Source: Flavobacteriia bacterium (GTDB taxonomy: Bacteria > Bacteroidota > Bacteroidia > Flavobacteriales > Weeksellaceae). From it: 64,000 nucleotides of DNA. The DNA lies in NCBI GenBank assembly GCA_015999765.1, contig JAECQR010000006.1, positions 102,469 to 166,468 on the forward strand, read 5' to 3'. A model generated the notes under the pieces. It did no database searches and had not been told where the DNA came from. It saw only the letters and a list, made by a program, of their open reading frames with translations. The position numbers were made by a program, and so were the translations under genes. Below are positions 21,307 to 30,567 of this stretch, in pieces (position 1 is the first letter of the stretch; each line of letters begins with the position of its first letter).

Positions 21307-22002
21307 TTAGTAAGGTTGATAATTAGATTTTTGATAAAAAAGCAAGTGATTGAATTTCACCTGTATTTTATCTGAATTTCCGGTGACTGATTTTAATTTA
21401 CCAAATTTCTCTTCATCGCTATAATAATTATCCCAATAGTCAAATTTGACAGGTCCGAAGCTTTTGATTTTTCCGTATTTTGCTTTATTTAGTGGTTCAT
21501 TTTCCCAGTAATCAACAAATATACTTCCTATGTTTTTTATCTTCCCATATCTTGCGGTGTCGAAACCGTCTTTATCCCAGTAATCTACCGGGATCGTTCC
21601 AATATTTTTTACTCTTCCAAATTTTTCTTTTTCGTAATTGTGGCTGTCCCAATAGTCGATTGTAACTTTACCAATACTCTTCACCTTCCCGTATCTTGCA
21701 TCATTCACGTTGGAAGTCAGCCAATACTCAATCTTTGTATTCCCATAACTTTTGAGTTTTCCGTATTTTTCTTTTTCAAAATGTTCATTGTCATAATAAT
21801 CAAAACTGCCGTTAAAATTATTTGTTGTAAAACCTGAAATACTGCCATTTTCAGTAAGAAAAAACACAAATTCTTCAGTATAAATTTCTATAGAACCTAA
21901 ACTACCTCCACCAAATGACGCTACCACTTTCTGCATCTGTTGTGCCTGAATGTTTATAAAAGTCAGAAGCAAAGACCAACATAAAACAAATTTTAATTTC
22001 AT
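21307..22002 (-). CDS. secreted repeat protein, five 24-aa repeats
   Basis: Signal peptide then repeats [YF]GKxKSxGxxxxDYWxxxxxxxxK; no family recognised. Confidence 0.8.
   Translation of the reverse strand: MKLKFVLCWSLLLTFINIQAQQMQKVVASFGGGSLGSIEIYTEEFVFFLTENGSISGFTTNNFNGSFDYYDNEHFEKEKYGKLKSYGNTKIEYWLTSNVNDARYGKVKSIGKVTIDYWDSHNYEKEKFGRVKNIGTIPVDYWDKDGFDTARYGKIKNIGSIFVDYWENEPLNKAKYGKIKSFGPVKFDYWDNYYSDEEKFGKLKSVTGNSDKIQVKFNHLLFYQKSNYQPY
21406..21765 (-). repeat. five in-frame 72-bp coding repeats
   Basis: YGKLKSYGNTKIEYWLTSNVNDAR / YGKVKSIGKVTIDYWDSHNYEKEK / FGRVKNIGTIPVDYWDKDGFDTAR / YGKIKNIGSIFVDYWENEPLNKAK / YGKIKSFGPVKFDYWDNYYSDEEK. Confidence 0.85.
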
Positions 22003-22013
22003 ATTTCTAATTT

Positions 22014-22454
22014 TTACCAGATATTTTTAATGGTCTGTTTTACCGCATTAATAACAAAAACATCCTTATTAACTTTTCCTGTCATCGCTTGTGCTAAAGG
22101 ACTTTCAGGGGAAATTAAAAATATTTTATGATGATGAGTTTCAAGAGAGCCTAAGGAAACTGCAATATAAAACATGCCTTTATCCGTTTCTACCAGACTT
22201 CCCAAACCGACGGTCTGATGAAGATTGGTATTGATTAATTTCAAAGAATTTTTCGCCCGCAGATTTTCATTCAGCTGAATCTGCAGATTATTGATCTCCT
22301 GCTGTACCATTTCCCGCGAAGTTTCGTATTTATCGCCCATTGAACTTTTGGTTTCGTTGTTGGCGGCGCGGGTTTCGGCAATCAGATGTTCTAAATGACC
22401 AATTTTTTCTGATAATTTGTCATGAATGATCTGCAGGATTTCGGATTTGTTCAT
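22014..22454 (-). CDS. GreA/GreB C-terminal-like protein
   Basis: N-terminal coiled coil, then GLGSLVETDKGMFYIAVSLGSLE...ISPESPLAQAMTGK resembling the Gre C-terminal domain. Confidence 0.6.
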   Translation of the reverse strand: MNKSEILQIIHDKLSEKIGHLEHLIAETRAANNETKSSMGDKYETSREMVQQEINNLQIQLNENLRAKNSLKLINTNLHQTVGLGSLVETDKGMFYIAVSLGSLETHHHKIFLISPESPLAQAMTGKVNKDVFVINAVKQTIKNIW

Positions 22455-22461
22455 TCAGCGT

Positions 22462-23814
22462 TTATTTTTCCATTACGGCATATCCGCCGACCGGTAAGTA
22501 AAAACTTTTATCCTGTGAAAAATCTTTTACGGGACCACTGAAAACATTTTTAAATACTCCGGAAACATTTTCGTCACCGATGGTAAAAGAGACATTCTCT
22601 TTAGAGAAATTGAGAACAACCAACACCTCATCTTTACCGTTCTTTCTGACATAAGCTAAGACCTTATCGTCTGCCGAAGTTTTAAGAATCTGAGTTTTTG
22701 CGGCAGGATCACCTCCTCTTAATGCCGGATTATCTGATTTAAGGTTTAGTAAAGTTTTGTAGAAACCGTGAAGTTCATTAGTTCCTGTCCACGGGATTGG
22801 ATCTTTCTCGAAAAACTCCAGTCTTTTTGTTTTCAATGGAAGTTCCTGACCGTTATAAAGTAGCGGAACGCCATTCCACGTTACGGAAAACACGGCTAAA
22901 GGTTTTGCCAGAACACCATATTTTTCATACTCGGTTCCGTTCCAGGTATTTTCGTCATGATTGGAAGTAAACCAGGCTCTCATCGAACCGTCTCCGATCG
23001 CTGAATATCTTGAAAGAAGATTTTTTAAATCATCAAAAGAAGCTTTCCCGTCGTTATAATCTTTTGTTTTGTGCATCCAGTTCCAGATGTAACTTGCATC
23101 GAAAACTTTCCCGTAATCAGGATTGTCGAGTTCGTCGAATTCGCCGAGCCAGAAGAGCGGTTTTACTTTTTCAACTTCCGGTCTTGCCTGCTGCCAGAAA
23201 TCAACTTCAACCCAAGCCGCAAGATCGCAGCGGAATCCGTCGATATTGGTTTCCCGAACCCAGAATTTCATCGCTTCGATCATCGCTAATCTCATTTCAG
23301 GATTGCTGTAGTCAAGTTCGATGATATCATCCATTCCGGAAGCGATCTGAAAATCGTTCGTTTTAGGATCTTTAAGATAAAAGTCAGGATGGGTTTTCGT
23401 CCATACATGGTCCCAACCAGTATGGTTTGCAACCCAGTCGATGATTACTTTGAAGCCCATTTTATGAGCTTCATCCACCATATGTTTAAAATCTTCCATC
23501 GTACCGAATTCCGGATTGATGGCGGTGTAGTCCTGTGCTGCATACTGGCTGCCCAAAGGTCCTTTTTTATTTTTCTGTGCGATAGGGGTGATTGGCATAA
23601 ACCAAAGGGTTTTCACTCCCATTTCTTTCAGACGCGGCATCTCTTTTTCGAATGCCCGGAAAGTTCCTTCCGGAGTATACTGTCTTATATTAACTTCGTA
23701 AATATTGGTGGTGTGCTTCCATTCGCTGGGCAACTCGTTTATTTTTGTAGATTTTTGAGTGGTACAGGATGCGATTCCCAGACCGATGATTGCTAAAAGG
23801 ATGAGTTTTTTCAT
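22462..23814 (-). CDS. alpha-amylase family glycosyl hydrolase, putative lipoprotein
   Basis: Lipobox GIASCT; GFKVIIDWVANHTGWDH, DGFRCDLAAWV, FWLGEFDE, WFTSNHDENTW GH13 motifs. Confidence 0.92.
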   Translation of the reverse strand: MKKLILLAIIGLGIASCTTQKSTKINELPSEWKHTTNIYEVNIRQYTPEGTFRAFEKEMPRLKEMGVKTLWFMPITPIAQKNKKGPLGSQYAAQDYTAINPEFGTMEDFKHMVDEAHKMGFKVIIDWVANHTGWDHVWTKTHPDFYLKDPKTNDFQIASGMDDIIELDYSNPEMRLAMIEAMKFWVRETNIDGFRCDLAAWVEVDFWQQARPEVEKVKPLFWLGEFDELDNPDYGKVFDASYIWNWMHKTKDYNDGKASFDDLKNLLSRYSAIGDGSMRAWFTSNHDENTWNGTEYEKYGVLAKPLAVFSVTWNGVPLLYNGQELPLKTKRLEFFEKDPIPWTGTNELHGFYKTLLNLKSDNPALRGGDPAAKTQILKTSADDKVLAYVRKNGKDEVLVVLNFSKENVSFTIGDENVSGVFKNVFSGPVKDFSQDKSFYLPVGGYAVMEK

Positions 23815-23911
23815 TCTGATGATTTGCTAGCAAATGTATGGGTTTTTTATTAAAATTCCCAGTCGCGGACGCATCGTTCTCCTTCCAATTACTATAAAAA
23901 GTTCAATAAAA

Positions 23912-23932
23912 AACCCCGGAAAATCCGGGGTT
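23912..23932 (-). terminator. intrinsic terminator
   Basis: AACCCCGGA-AAA-TCCGGGGTT with flanking A/T runs; 3' of the 23939..24520 gene. Confidence 0.7.
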
Positions 23933-23938
23933 GTATTT

Positions 23939-24520
23939 TTAAACTTCATCAGTATCATCTTCTTCAAAGAAATCATCATCGAAATCATCTTCCTCATCAT
24001 CAAAACCTTCGTCTTCATCTGAAAAATCACCGGAACTGAAATCTTCGTCAAAATTCCCGAAATCATCATCAGCTAAAGGAATCGGCGAACTTTTCTTTGC
24101 TTTCTTTCCTCCTTTACTTGGTGCTTTCAGCGGCATATTTCCGAAACGGAAAACGGTAATGGGGTAATTTACAGCAGGTTTTTCGTCGATAATTTCTACC
24201 AGCTCGCAGAAGAACTCCCAAAGATCCATAAAACCGTACTGGAAGTGTACTTTGTCTCCTACTTTTTCGAAGGCTTCGGTGATATACACATCCGACATTA
24301 TTTCTCCTTCCCCATCATCACTCATATCTTCCAACGGAACTGTTTTTACAACCATTCCCTCCTCATCCAGAATGTTAAAAAGCGAAAGATCCTCGCCCAT
24401 CAGCGTAAATGCGCTCTTGATTCCCAAATGCAAATTCCAGAGATTCTGCTTTTCCTTGATCTCAACATCGCGGAAGATATCATCTTTAGCATCTAAAATA
24501 ATGCGGATTTTATAAACCAT
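23939..24520 (-). CDS. plasmid pRiA4b ORF-3 family protein with acidic C-terminal tail
   Basis: MVYKIRIILDAKDDIFRDVEIKEKQNLWNLHLGIKSAF...GDKVHFQYGFMDLWEFFCELVEI; Asp/Glu/Phe-rich C terminus; start moved to ATG at 24520. Confidence 0.7.
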   Translation of the reverse strand: MVYKIRIILDAKDDIFRDVEIKEKQNLWNLHLGIKSAFTLMGEDLSLFNILDEEGMVVKTVPLEDMSDDGEGEIMSDVYITEAFEKVGDKVHFQYGFMDLWEFFCELVEIIDEKPAVNYPITVFRFGNMPLKAPSKGGKKAKKSSPIPLADDDFGNFDEDFSSGDFSDEDEGFDDEEDDFDDDFFEEDDTDEV

Positions 24521-24645
24521 TTTGTGTTTAAATTTTGATAGTTTTTTAGAATTGATTTCCGGTACAAATATAAAACAATAGAATTTTGACAAAAAAGAAT
24601 TCGCAGCCCTTTTTTTAAAAAAGTTTTGCTTACATTTTGCGCTTG

Positions 24646-25680
24646 TTAATTGCTTTTCTCGAGTAAAAAACTGAACTGTGTACCTTCCAAATATACGCTT
24701 TCCACGGAGATATTCTCACCATGCGCTTCCAGAATATGTTTCACAATCGCGAGTCCCAGTCCGGATCCGCCATCGTTGCGGTTTCTGCTGGTTTCCACGC
24801 GGTAAAACCTTTCAAAAATACGGGGTAAAACTTCAGGTTTAATTCCCATTCCGTTGTCTTCCACGAGGACCAAAACCTTATTTTTCAGGATGGTAGTTTT
24901 GATGATGATCTGCGCCTTGTCTCTGTTCGCATAATGAATGGCATTTGAAATTAAATTGATCAGGACCTGAGAGATTTTCTGCTTATCGGCATTTACAAAA
25001 ATCTGCGGTGCTGCGGTCTGCAGCTGTACTCTTGCTTCTTTCCGAAGTGCTTCCAGATCCAGAAGGTCAATAATCTCGCGCACGACACTGTTGAGATCGA
25101 AACTGGTGATATTTAGCGTTATCTCGCCGGATTCGTACTGGTTGATCATATCAAGATCCTTCACGATATTAAGTAACCTTTCTACCGATTTATCAATTCT
25201 TTCCAAGTATTTATCGCGGATTGCCAGATTTTCCACACCGCCATCCATAAGGGTTTCAACATATCCCTGGATAGAAAATAAAGGGGTTTTCAGTTCATGA
25301 GAAACATTTCCGATGTATTCTTTCCGATAAGTTTCCATTTCTTTCATGGTTACCATTTCGGTTGCACTCTTTTGGCTAAAGGCAGAAAATCTTTCCCCCA
25401 GCTGCTTAAAATCCATTTCATTATCATCATCGGGACTAATGTCTTCCGGAAGAATGGTAGAGATTTTTCTTATCTGCTTTTTACCATAGAAATTAAAAAG
25501 GTAATCAAGAATCACATAATTAAGCGCAAATATTAGGACGACACAAACCAAAAGAGTAAGATAAAAATTGCTTTTGCTGTGAAAAACCGCATCGTTGGTA
25601 TAATCGAAACCCAACGCCACCAGAGACATGGCTACGGTCAGGAAAACTGAAGCAAGTAAAGTAAGCCGGTGAAACCTCAT
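24646..25680 (-). CDS. sensor histidine kinase (PhoR-like)
   Basis: HisKA YIGNVSHELKTPLFSIQGYVETL; HATPase NLISNAIHYAN, VEDNGMGIKPEVLPRIFERFYRVETSRNRNDGGSGLGLAIVKHI. Confidence 0.92.
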   Translation of the reverse strand: MRFHRLTLLASVFLTVAMSLVALGFDYTNDAVFHSKSNFYLTLLVCVVLIFALNYVILDYLFNFYGKKQIRKISTILPEDISPDDDNEMDFKQLGERFSAFSQKSATEMVTMKEMETYRKEYIGNVSHELKTPLFSIQGYVETLMDGGVENLAIRDKYLERIDKSVERLLNIVKDLDMINQYESGEITLNITSFDLNSVVREIIDLLDLEALRKEARVQLQTAAPQIFVNADKQKISQVLINLISNAIHYANRDKAQIIIKTTILKNKVLVLVEDNGMGIKPEVLPRIFERFYRVETSRNRNDGGSGLGLAIVKHILEAHGENISVESVYLEGTQFSFLLEKSN

Positions 25681-25689
25681 CTTACAAAT

Positions 25690-26367
25690 TTACACAACTA
25701 ATTTGTAACCGATTCCTTTTAAGGTCTGAATGGTACCGATTCCCAGTTTTTCGCGGAGGCGGCGGATGTGTACATCGATGGTTCTTTCGCCAACAATTAC
25801 ATCGTTGCCCCAGACTTTTTCCAGGATTTCTTCGCGTTTGAAAACTTTATTGGTATTGGAAGCAAGGAGATAAAGCAGGTCAAATTCTTTTTTAGGAAGC
25901 AGAAACTGTTGCCCTGCCTTGGAAACCCTGAAATTATCTTTATCAATTATCAAATCGCCAACATTAATATTTTTTGAAGTCTCAGAAACCTGCGAAGTAA
26001 GCTGTAAAAGGGCGTTGACTTTAGAAATAAGAATTTTCGGTTTAATGATTTTCACGATATAATCGTTGGCGCCCGCCTGAAAACCGGCAAGCTGAGAAAA
26101 CTCTTCGCTTCTTGCGGAAAGAAATACGATGAGCGTTTTCTGCAGTTCTTTGATTTTTCTTAAATCCTGGCAGGTTTCGATGCCGTCTTTTTCCGGCATC
26201 ATCACATCCAGTAGAATAAGATCGGGGATGATCTGTTTTGCCTTTTCAATTCCTTCGTTTCCGTTGCTGGCGGTGGAAACCTGGTAACCTTCTTTTTCAA
26301 GATTATAGGACAATATTTCTAAAATATCCTGTTCATCATCAATTAAAAGAATTTTTTTCTGATTCAT
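25690..26367 (-). CDS. response regulator transcription factor (PhoB-like, OmpR family)
   Basis: KKILLIDDEQDILEILSYNLEKEGY receiver; winged-helix VWGNDVIVGERTIDVHIRRLREKLG. Confidence 0.93.
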   Translation of the reverse strand: MNQKKILLIDDEQDILEILSYNLEKEGYQVSTASNGNEGIEKAKQIIPDLILLDVMMPEKDGIETCQDLRKIKELQKTLIVFLSARSEEFSQLAGFQAGANDYIVKIIKPKILISKVNALLQLTSQVSETSKNINVGDLIIDKDNFRVSKAGQQFLLPKKEFDLLYLLASNTNKVFKREEILEKVWGNDVIVGERTIDVHIRRLREKLGIGTIQTLKGIGYKLVV

Positions 26368-26430
26368 CTTTACTATTTAACCTTTCAAAGTTAGTCAAAT
26401 TTGATATCGCAAAACCGGCAGATTATAATA

Positions 26431-26447
26431 TTCATAATTAATTAACA
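26431..26447 (+). promoter_or_regulatory. candidate Pho box (TTCATA-N5-TTAACA)
   Basis: 11-bp-phased direct repeat between divergent phoB-like gene and TBDR gene. Confidence 0.4.
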
Positions 26448-26563
26448 TTACCCCAATTCCGTTCAGAATTTCTTAAAGCAAACTTAAGATTATAGAAACA
26501 CCAAAACGGCGTGTTCTTTATTCCTTTGCAACGAGAGAAATTTATTAAAAAGAATCAAGTAAA

Positions 26564-29110
26564 ATGAGCAAACTAAGTATTGCAGTTTTTTTTCTAAGCT
26601 GTTCAACAACAATACTCTACGCGCAGGAATTAAGGAACGACACCATTAAAAAAGAGAAGCGTATTGAAGGAGTTACCATACAGGGCAGCGTTAAAAAAAG
26701 TTCTGAAAGCAACATTATAAGCCTTCAGAAAAAATCGGTGGAAGTAATTGAACGCGTAGGTGCAGCCCAACTCGAAAAACAGGGAGTTGGTGATGTATCG
26801 GTAGCGGTTACCAAAGCCACCGGCGCACAGAAACAGGAAGGCAGCGGACAGGTTTTTATCCGGGGACTTGGCGACAGGAACAACGCCACTACCATGAACG
26901 GATTGCCGATCCCGTCTAACGATCCTGTTTATAAAAATATTGATCTAAGCATCGTGAAAACCGACATGATTGATTATGTAGGTCTGGAAAAAGTGTACAA
27001 CCCAAAAATGTGGGGCGACATGTCTGGTGCCAATATCGATATTATATCTAAAGTTTATACCGGCAAACCTTACTTCAAAATCAACCTGGGATCGTCGGTA
27101 AATACCAATGCTATAAATAAGGACAGGTTCTATCTCCAGAACGGACCCGGGTATTTCGGATTCAAGCAGATTAAGAAACCACTGAACGCCGCCTTAATAA
27201 ACAACGGATATGCGTTCAATACTACCTGGGCTAACAGAGAAGTTTTCACGCCACTTAACTCATCTTTAGGAGCAGATTTCGGCAGAACTTTCAATATTGG
27301 TGAAGAAGGAAAGCTGAGTCTTTTCGGATTCGGATCTTTTGAAAACAATTACGGTTACAAAGAAGGCATCACCAAATCTGTAGACAATGTTGGTGAAGCT
27401 ACAAAAGACCTCTTCGGCACCGAATATTCTTACGCGACTAATGCTACAGGCTTAATCAACCTTAATTATAAGCTCAACAGCAATCATAATTTAAAGTTCG
27501 TTTCGAATTACATCCATACTACTGAACAGAAATTAGAGAATTATTCCGGTTACATCCGGGACACTAATGAAAACAGAGCAGAAGAAACCGCTTTGCTGAG
27601 AAGAGCTAACTACAAAACAAACGATTTATTCATTAATCAGCTTGCGGGTGAACACAACATTTCTTCGCCGCTAAAAGTTTACTGGAACTTAGGCTTCAAC
27701 AGACTCGACAGCCGCAGACCCGACAGGATGCAGAATATCTCAATCTACAACAGAACAACAGACAGCAATTATTTCGGCGCAAGTAATCCGGGAGCCAACC
27801 ACAGGTATTTCGACAAACTGATTGAGAATGATTATGTGGGAGACCTTCATGCAGACTACGAAATCAGCGAAAATGCAAAAGTGACTTTCGGTTACAACGG
27901 AAGATACAAGAAAAGTGATTTCCAGGCTACCCAGTTTAACCTTAGAGTAAACGCCGTACCGGGAAGCTATTATCTGGACACCAATGATTACGGAAGTTTC
28001 TTCAACACCAATAATTATGCAGCAGGATTTTTCGATATTGTAACCTTCCGTGGAGACATCAGATGGAATCCTGAAACGGCCTTAATTCCGCAGTTTTATA
28101 ATTCCGAAATCCTCAACAATGCAGGTTACACGAATATCGATTATAAATTCAGCGACAGATTTACTGCACAGTTCGGCGTGAGATATGATAATCTGGATCA
28201 GAAAATCAATTACAGCACTTCGATTAAAGAAGGTGCAGTAGACAAACAATATTCTAAAATCCTTCCGGCGCTTAATTTAAAATATGCGGTAAATGACAAG
28301 CATAACCTTAGATTTTCAGCTTCTAAAACGTATACTACTCCACTATTGCTCGAAACGGCTCCTTATGAGTATGAAGAAGTGGATGAACTGAGCTTCGGTA
28401 ACCCTGCGCTATATCCTTCAGACAACTACAACGCAGATCTGAAGTGGGAATGGTTCCCGAAAAGAGGCGAAGTAATTTCGGTTACGGCTTTCGGAAAATA
28501 CATTCAGAATCCTATTTCCAGGGTAACGGTGAATTCATCTTCGAACTCGGTTTCATTTGTAAATATTGGCGACATGGGACATGTTTTCGGAGTTGAAATG
28601 GAAATGCGTAAAGACCTTTACCAACAGAACAACACCAAAATCTACACCTTCTTAAACGGTACTTACCTGAACACAAAACAGGAACTGAGCGCAGAAAAAG
28701 TAGCAGCTGAAACTCTGACACCTTACTCTAACCAGGTTTCTATAGACCCATCAAAGTCCAAAGACAAAATGCAGGGCGCATCTGAATTCCTTGCGAACGT
28801 AAACCTTGGAATCGAACAGAAATGGGGCGAGAAAAACAGTTTAGATTTCGTGCTTTCCTACTCCCATATTTCAGATAATATTTACGCCATCGGTTATGCT
28901 TCAAAAGGAAATTTAGTCGACAAAGCAGTTAATATGCTGGATGCGGTGGCTAAAGTGAACTTCGGTAACGGAATTGGATTTTCCATCAGCGGAAAAAACC
29001 TTCTGAATACTAATTTCACGAGAGTACAGGACAACCAGAACGGCGAAGTAACCGTAAGAGACTACAAAAAAGGAATCAATCTCGGAATGGGAGTTTCCTA
29101 TCAGTTTTAA
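26564..29110 (+). CDS. TonB-dependent receptor
   Basis: Signal peptide; plug GQVFIRGLGDRNNATTMNGLPIPSNDP; barrel ending in GMGVSYQF. Confidence 0.92.
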   Translation: MSKLSIAVFFLSCSTTILYAQELRNDTIKKEKRIEGVTIQGSVKKSSESNIISLQKKSVEVIERVGAAQLEKQGVGDVSVAVTKATGAQKQEGSGQVFIRGLGDRNNATTMNGLPIPSNDPVYKNIDLSIVKTDMIDYVGLEKVYNPKMWGDMSGANIDIISKVYTGKPYFKINLGSSVNTNAINKDRFYLQNGPGYFGFKQIKKPLNAALINNGYAFNTTWANREVFTPLNSSLGADFGRTFNIGEEGKLSLFGFGSFENNYGYKEGITKSVDNVGEATKDLFGTEYSYATNATGLINLNYKLNSNHNLKFVSNYIHTTEQKLENYSGYIRDTNENRAEETALLRRANYKTNDLFINQLAGEHNISSPLKVYWNLGFNRLDSRRPDRMQNISIYNRTTDSNYFGASNPGANHRYFDKLIENDYVGDLHADYEISENAKVTFGYNGRYKKSDFQATQFNLRVNAVPGSYYLDTNDYGSFFNTNNYAAGFFDIVTFRGDIRWNPETALIPQFYNSEILNNAGYTNIDYKFSDRFTAQFGVRYDNLDQKINYSTSIKEGAVDKQYSKILPALNLKYAVNDKHNLRFSASKTYTTPLLLETAPYEYEEVDELSFGNPALYPSDNYNADLKWEWFPKRGEVISVTAFGKYIQNPISRVTVNSSSNSVSFVNIGDMGHVFGVEMEMRKDLYQQNNTKIYTFLNGTYLNTKQELSAEKVAAETLTPYSNQVSIDPSKSKDKMQGASEFLANVNLGIEQKWGEKNSLDFVLSYSHISDNIYAIGYASKGNLVDKAVNMLDAVAKVNFGNGIGFSISGKNLLNTNFTRVQDNQNGEVTVRDYKKGINLGMGVSYQF

Positions 29111-29151
29111 AAATCAAAACCAAATTAAATAAATCATTTAAAGTAAAAATT

Positions 29152-30315
29152 ATGAAAAAGAACCATTTAAAAGTTTTAGCATTAGCACTTTTATTACCTG
29201 CAGCTTTCGCGGTACAGTCTTGTGATAACGGAGATGATCCCATCACCCCTTCTACCCCAACAGGAATTGCTGCCAATCCTAATGATTTCAAAGGTGAAGT
29301 GAAATCTGGTGAAAAAGTAACACTTGATGCTACCAAAGTATACAAACTTACAGGTGCGGTTCAAGTAAAAGATGGCGGTCAGCTTATTATTCCTGCCGGA
29401 ACAAGAATCGAATCAACAGGTGGAACTTCTGCATATATCACGGTAGAACAGGGAGGTAAAATCTTTGCTAACGGAACAGCATCTGCACCGGTAGTATTCA
29501 CTTCTCCAACCGGAACAGCAGGAAGCTGGGGCGGTATTGTAATCGCTGGTAAAGCACCAATCAACAAAGGAGTTACTGCTTCTGCAGAAGTAGGAAACGC
29601 TACTTATGGCGGTACTGTTGCTAACGACAACTCAGGATCTTTAACGTACGTAAGAATTGAGCATTCAGGAGCAATTTTTACAGGTGAAAAGGAATTCAAC
29701 GGTCTTTCACTTTTCGGAGTGGGCAGTGGAACTACAATCAGCAACATCTCGATCCTGAACGGTGCTGATGACGGTATTGAATTCTTCGGAGGAACTGTAA
29801 ATGTATCGAACATTATTTCTGTAGGAAACGAAGATGATGCTTTCGACTGGACTGAAGGATGGAAAGGTACAGCAACCAATGTTTACGCAAAAAGAAGAGC
29901 GAACGGTATTGGAAACAGAGGTATTGAGGCAGACAACAATGCGGAAAATAACAATGCGGACCCAAGATCTAACCCAACCATTAAAAACGCAACATTTATC
30001 GGAGCTGAAAGCGGCGAATCTGATGGTATTAAGTTGCGTGTAGGAACTTATGCAACTATCGACAACGTGGTATTGTCTAACTGGAAAACAGGAATCAACG
30101 TAGAGCACGATGCTTCTGTAGCTTATTTTAACGGTGGCGGAAAAATCACCAACATAAAATTCGATAACGTACTTACACAGGCCTCTGTAAAAGCAAGCAC
30201 TGGTTCTCCGGCAGCTGTTTTACTGCCAAATACCTTTGTTGAAAATGCCAACGCAACAGGCGCAGGAAACGGAACTGCTGCACCATCTTGGGCTGCAACC
30301 TGGGGCGGACTATAA
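29152..30315 (+). CDS. predicted lipoprotein with parallel beta-helix-like repeats
   Basis: Lipobox FAVQSCDNGDD; Gly/Asn-rich regular repeats (GGIVIAGKAPIN, VRIEHSGAIF, ISNISILNGADDGIEFFGGTVNVSNIISVGNEDDAFDW). Confidence 0.7.
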   Translation: MKKNHLKVLALALLLPAAFAVQSCDNGDDPITPSTPTGIAANPNDFKGEVKSGEKVTLDATKVYKLTGAVQVKDGGQLIIPAGTRIESTGGTSAYITVEQGGKIFANGTASAPVVFTSPTGTAGSWGGIVIAGKAPINKGVTASAEVGNATYGGTVANDNSGSLTYVRIEHSGAIFTGEKEFNGLSLFGVGSGTTISNISILNGADDGIEFFGGTVNVSNIISVGNEDDAFDWTEGWKGTATNVYAKRRANGIGNRGIEADNNAENNNADPRSNPTIKNATFIGAESGESDGIKLRVGTYATIDNVVLSNWKTGINVEHDASVAYFNGGGKITNIKFDNVLTQASVKASTGSPAAVLLPNTFVENANATGAGNGTAAPSWAATWGGL

Positions 30316-30343
30316 GACTCACTTAACACATTCATATCAAATT

Positions 30344-30370
30344 AAACCATCGGATTTTCCGGTGGTTTTT
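30344..30370 (+). terminator. intrinsic terminator downstream of the lipoprotein gene
   Basis: AAACCATCGG-ATTT-TCCGGTGGTTTTTTTTT. Confidence 0.7.
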
Positions 30371-30377
30371 TTTTCTG

Positions 30378-30394
30378 TTAACATTAAGTTCACA
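30378..30394 (+). promoter_or_regulatory. candidate Pho box (TTAACA-N5-TTCACA)
   Basis: 11-bp-phased direct repeat. Confidence 0.4.
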
Positions 30395-30462
30395 TTGCAA
30401 TCTGCTGGAATCATGCATTTTAAACCCTTTTTCTGCGCTAATATTAAATTTTCACTTTCTAA

Positions 30463-30490
30463 TGTGAATTTAATATGAATTATTTGTTAA
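30463..30490 (-). promoter_or_regulatory. candidate triple Pho box (TTAACA-N5-TTCATA-N5-TTCACA)
   Basis: Three TTMAYA hexamers exactly 11 bp apart on the minus strand (30463, 30474, 30485). Confidence 0.5.
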
Positions 30491-30567
30491 TTAAAAATGA
30501 ATTTACTTGCTTTGTATATCAAAACAGAAATTTACTTACTAATTCAGACAAATAAAAAAGGAATATC

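Noticed and set aside
22014-22454. 3-oxoacyl-ACP synthase (a label I recall for similar Flavobacteriia proteins)
   Set aside because: The 146-aa protein has no ketosynthase motifs; the Gre-like reading is better supported.
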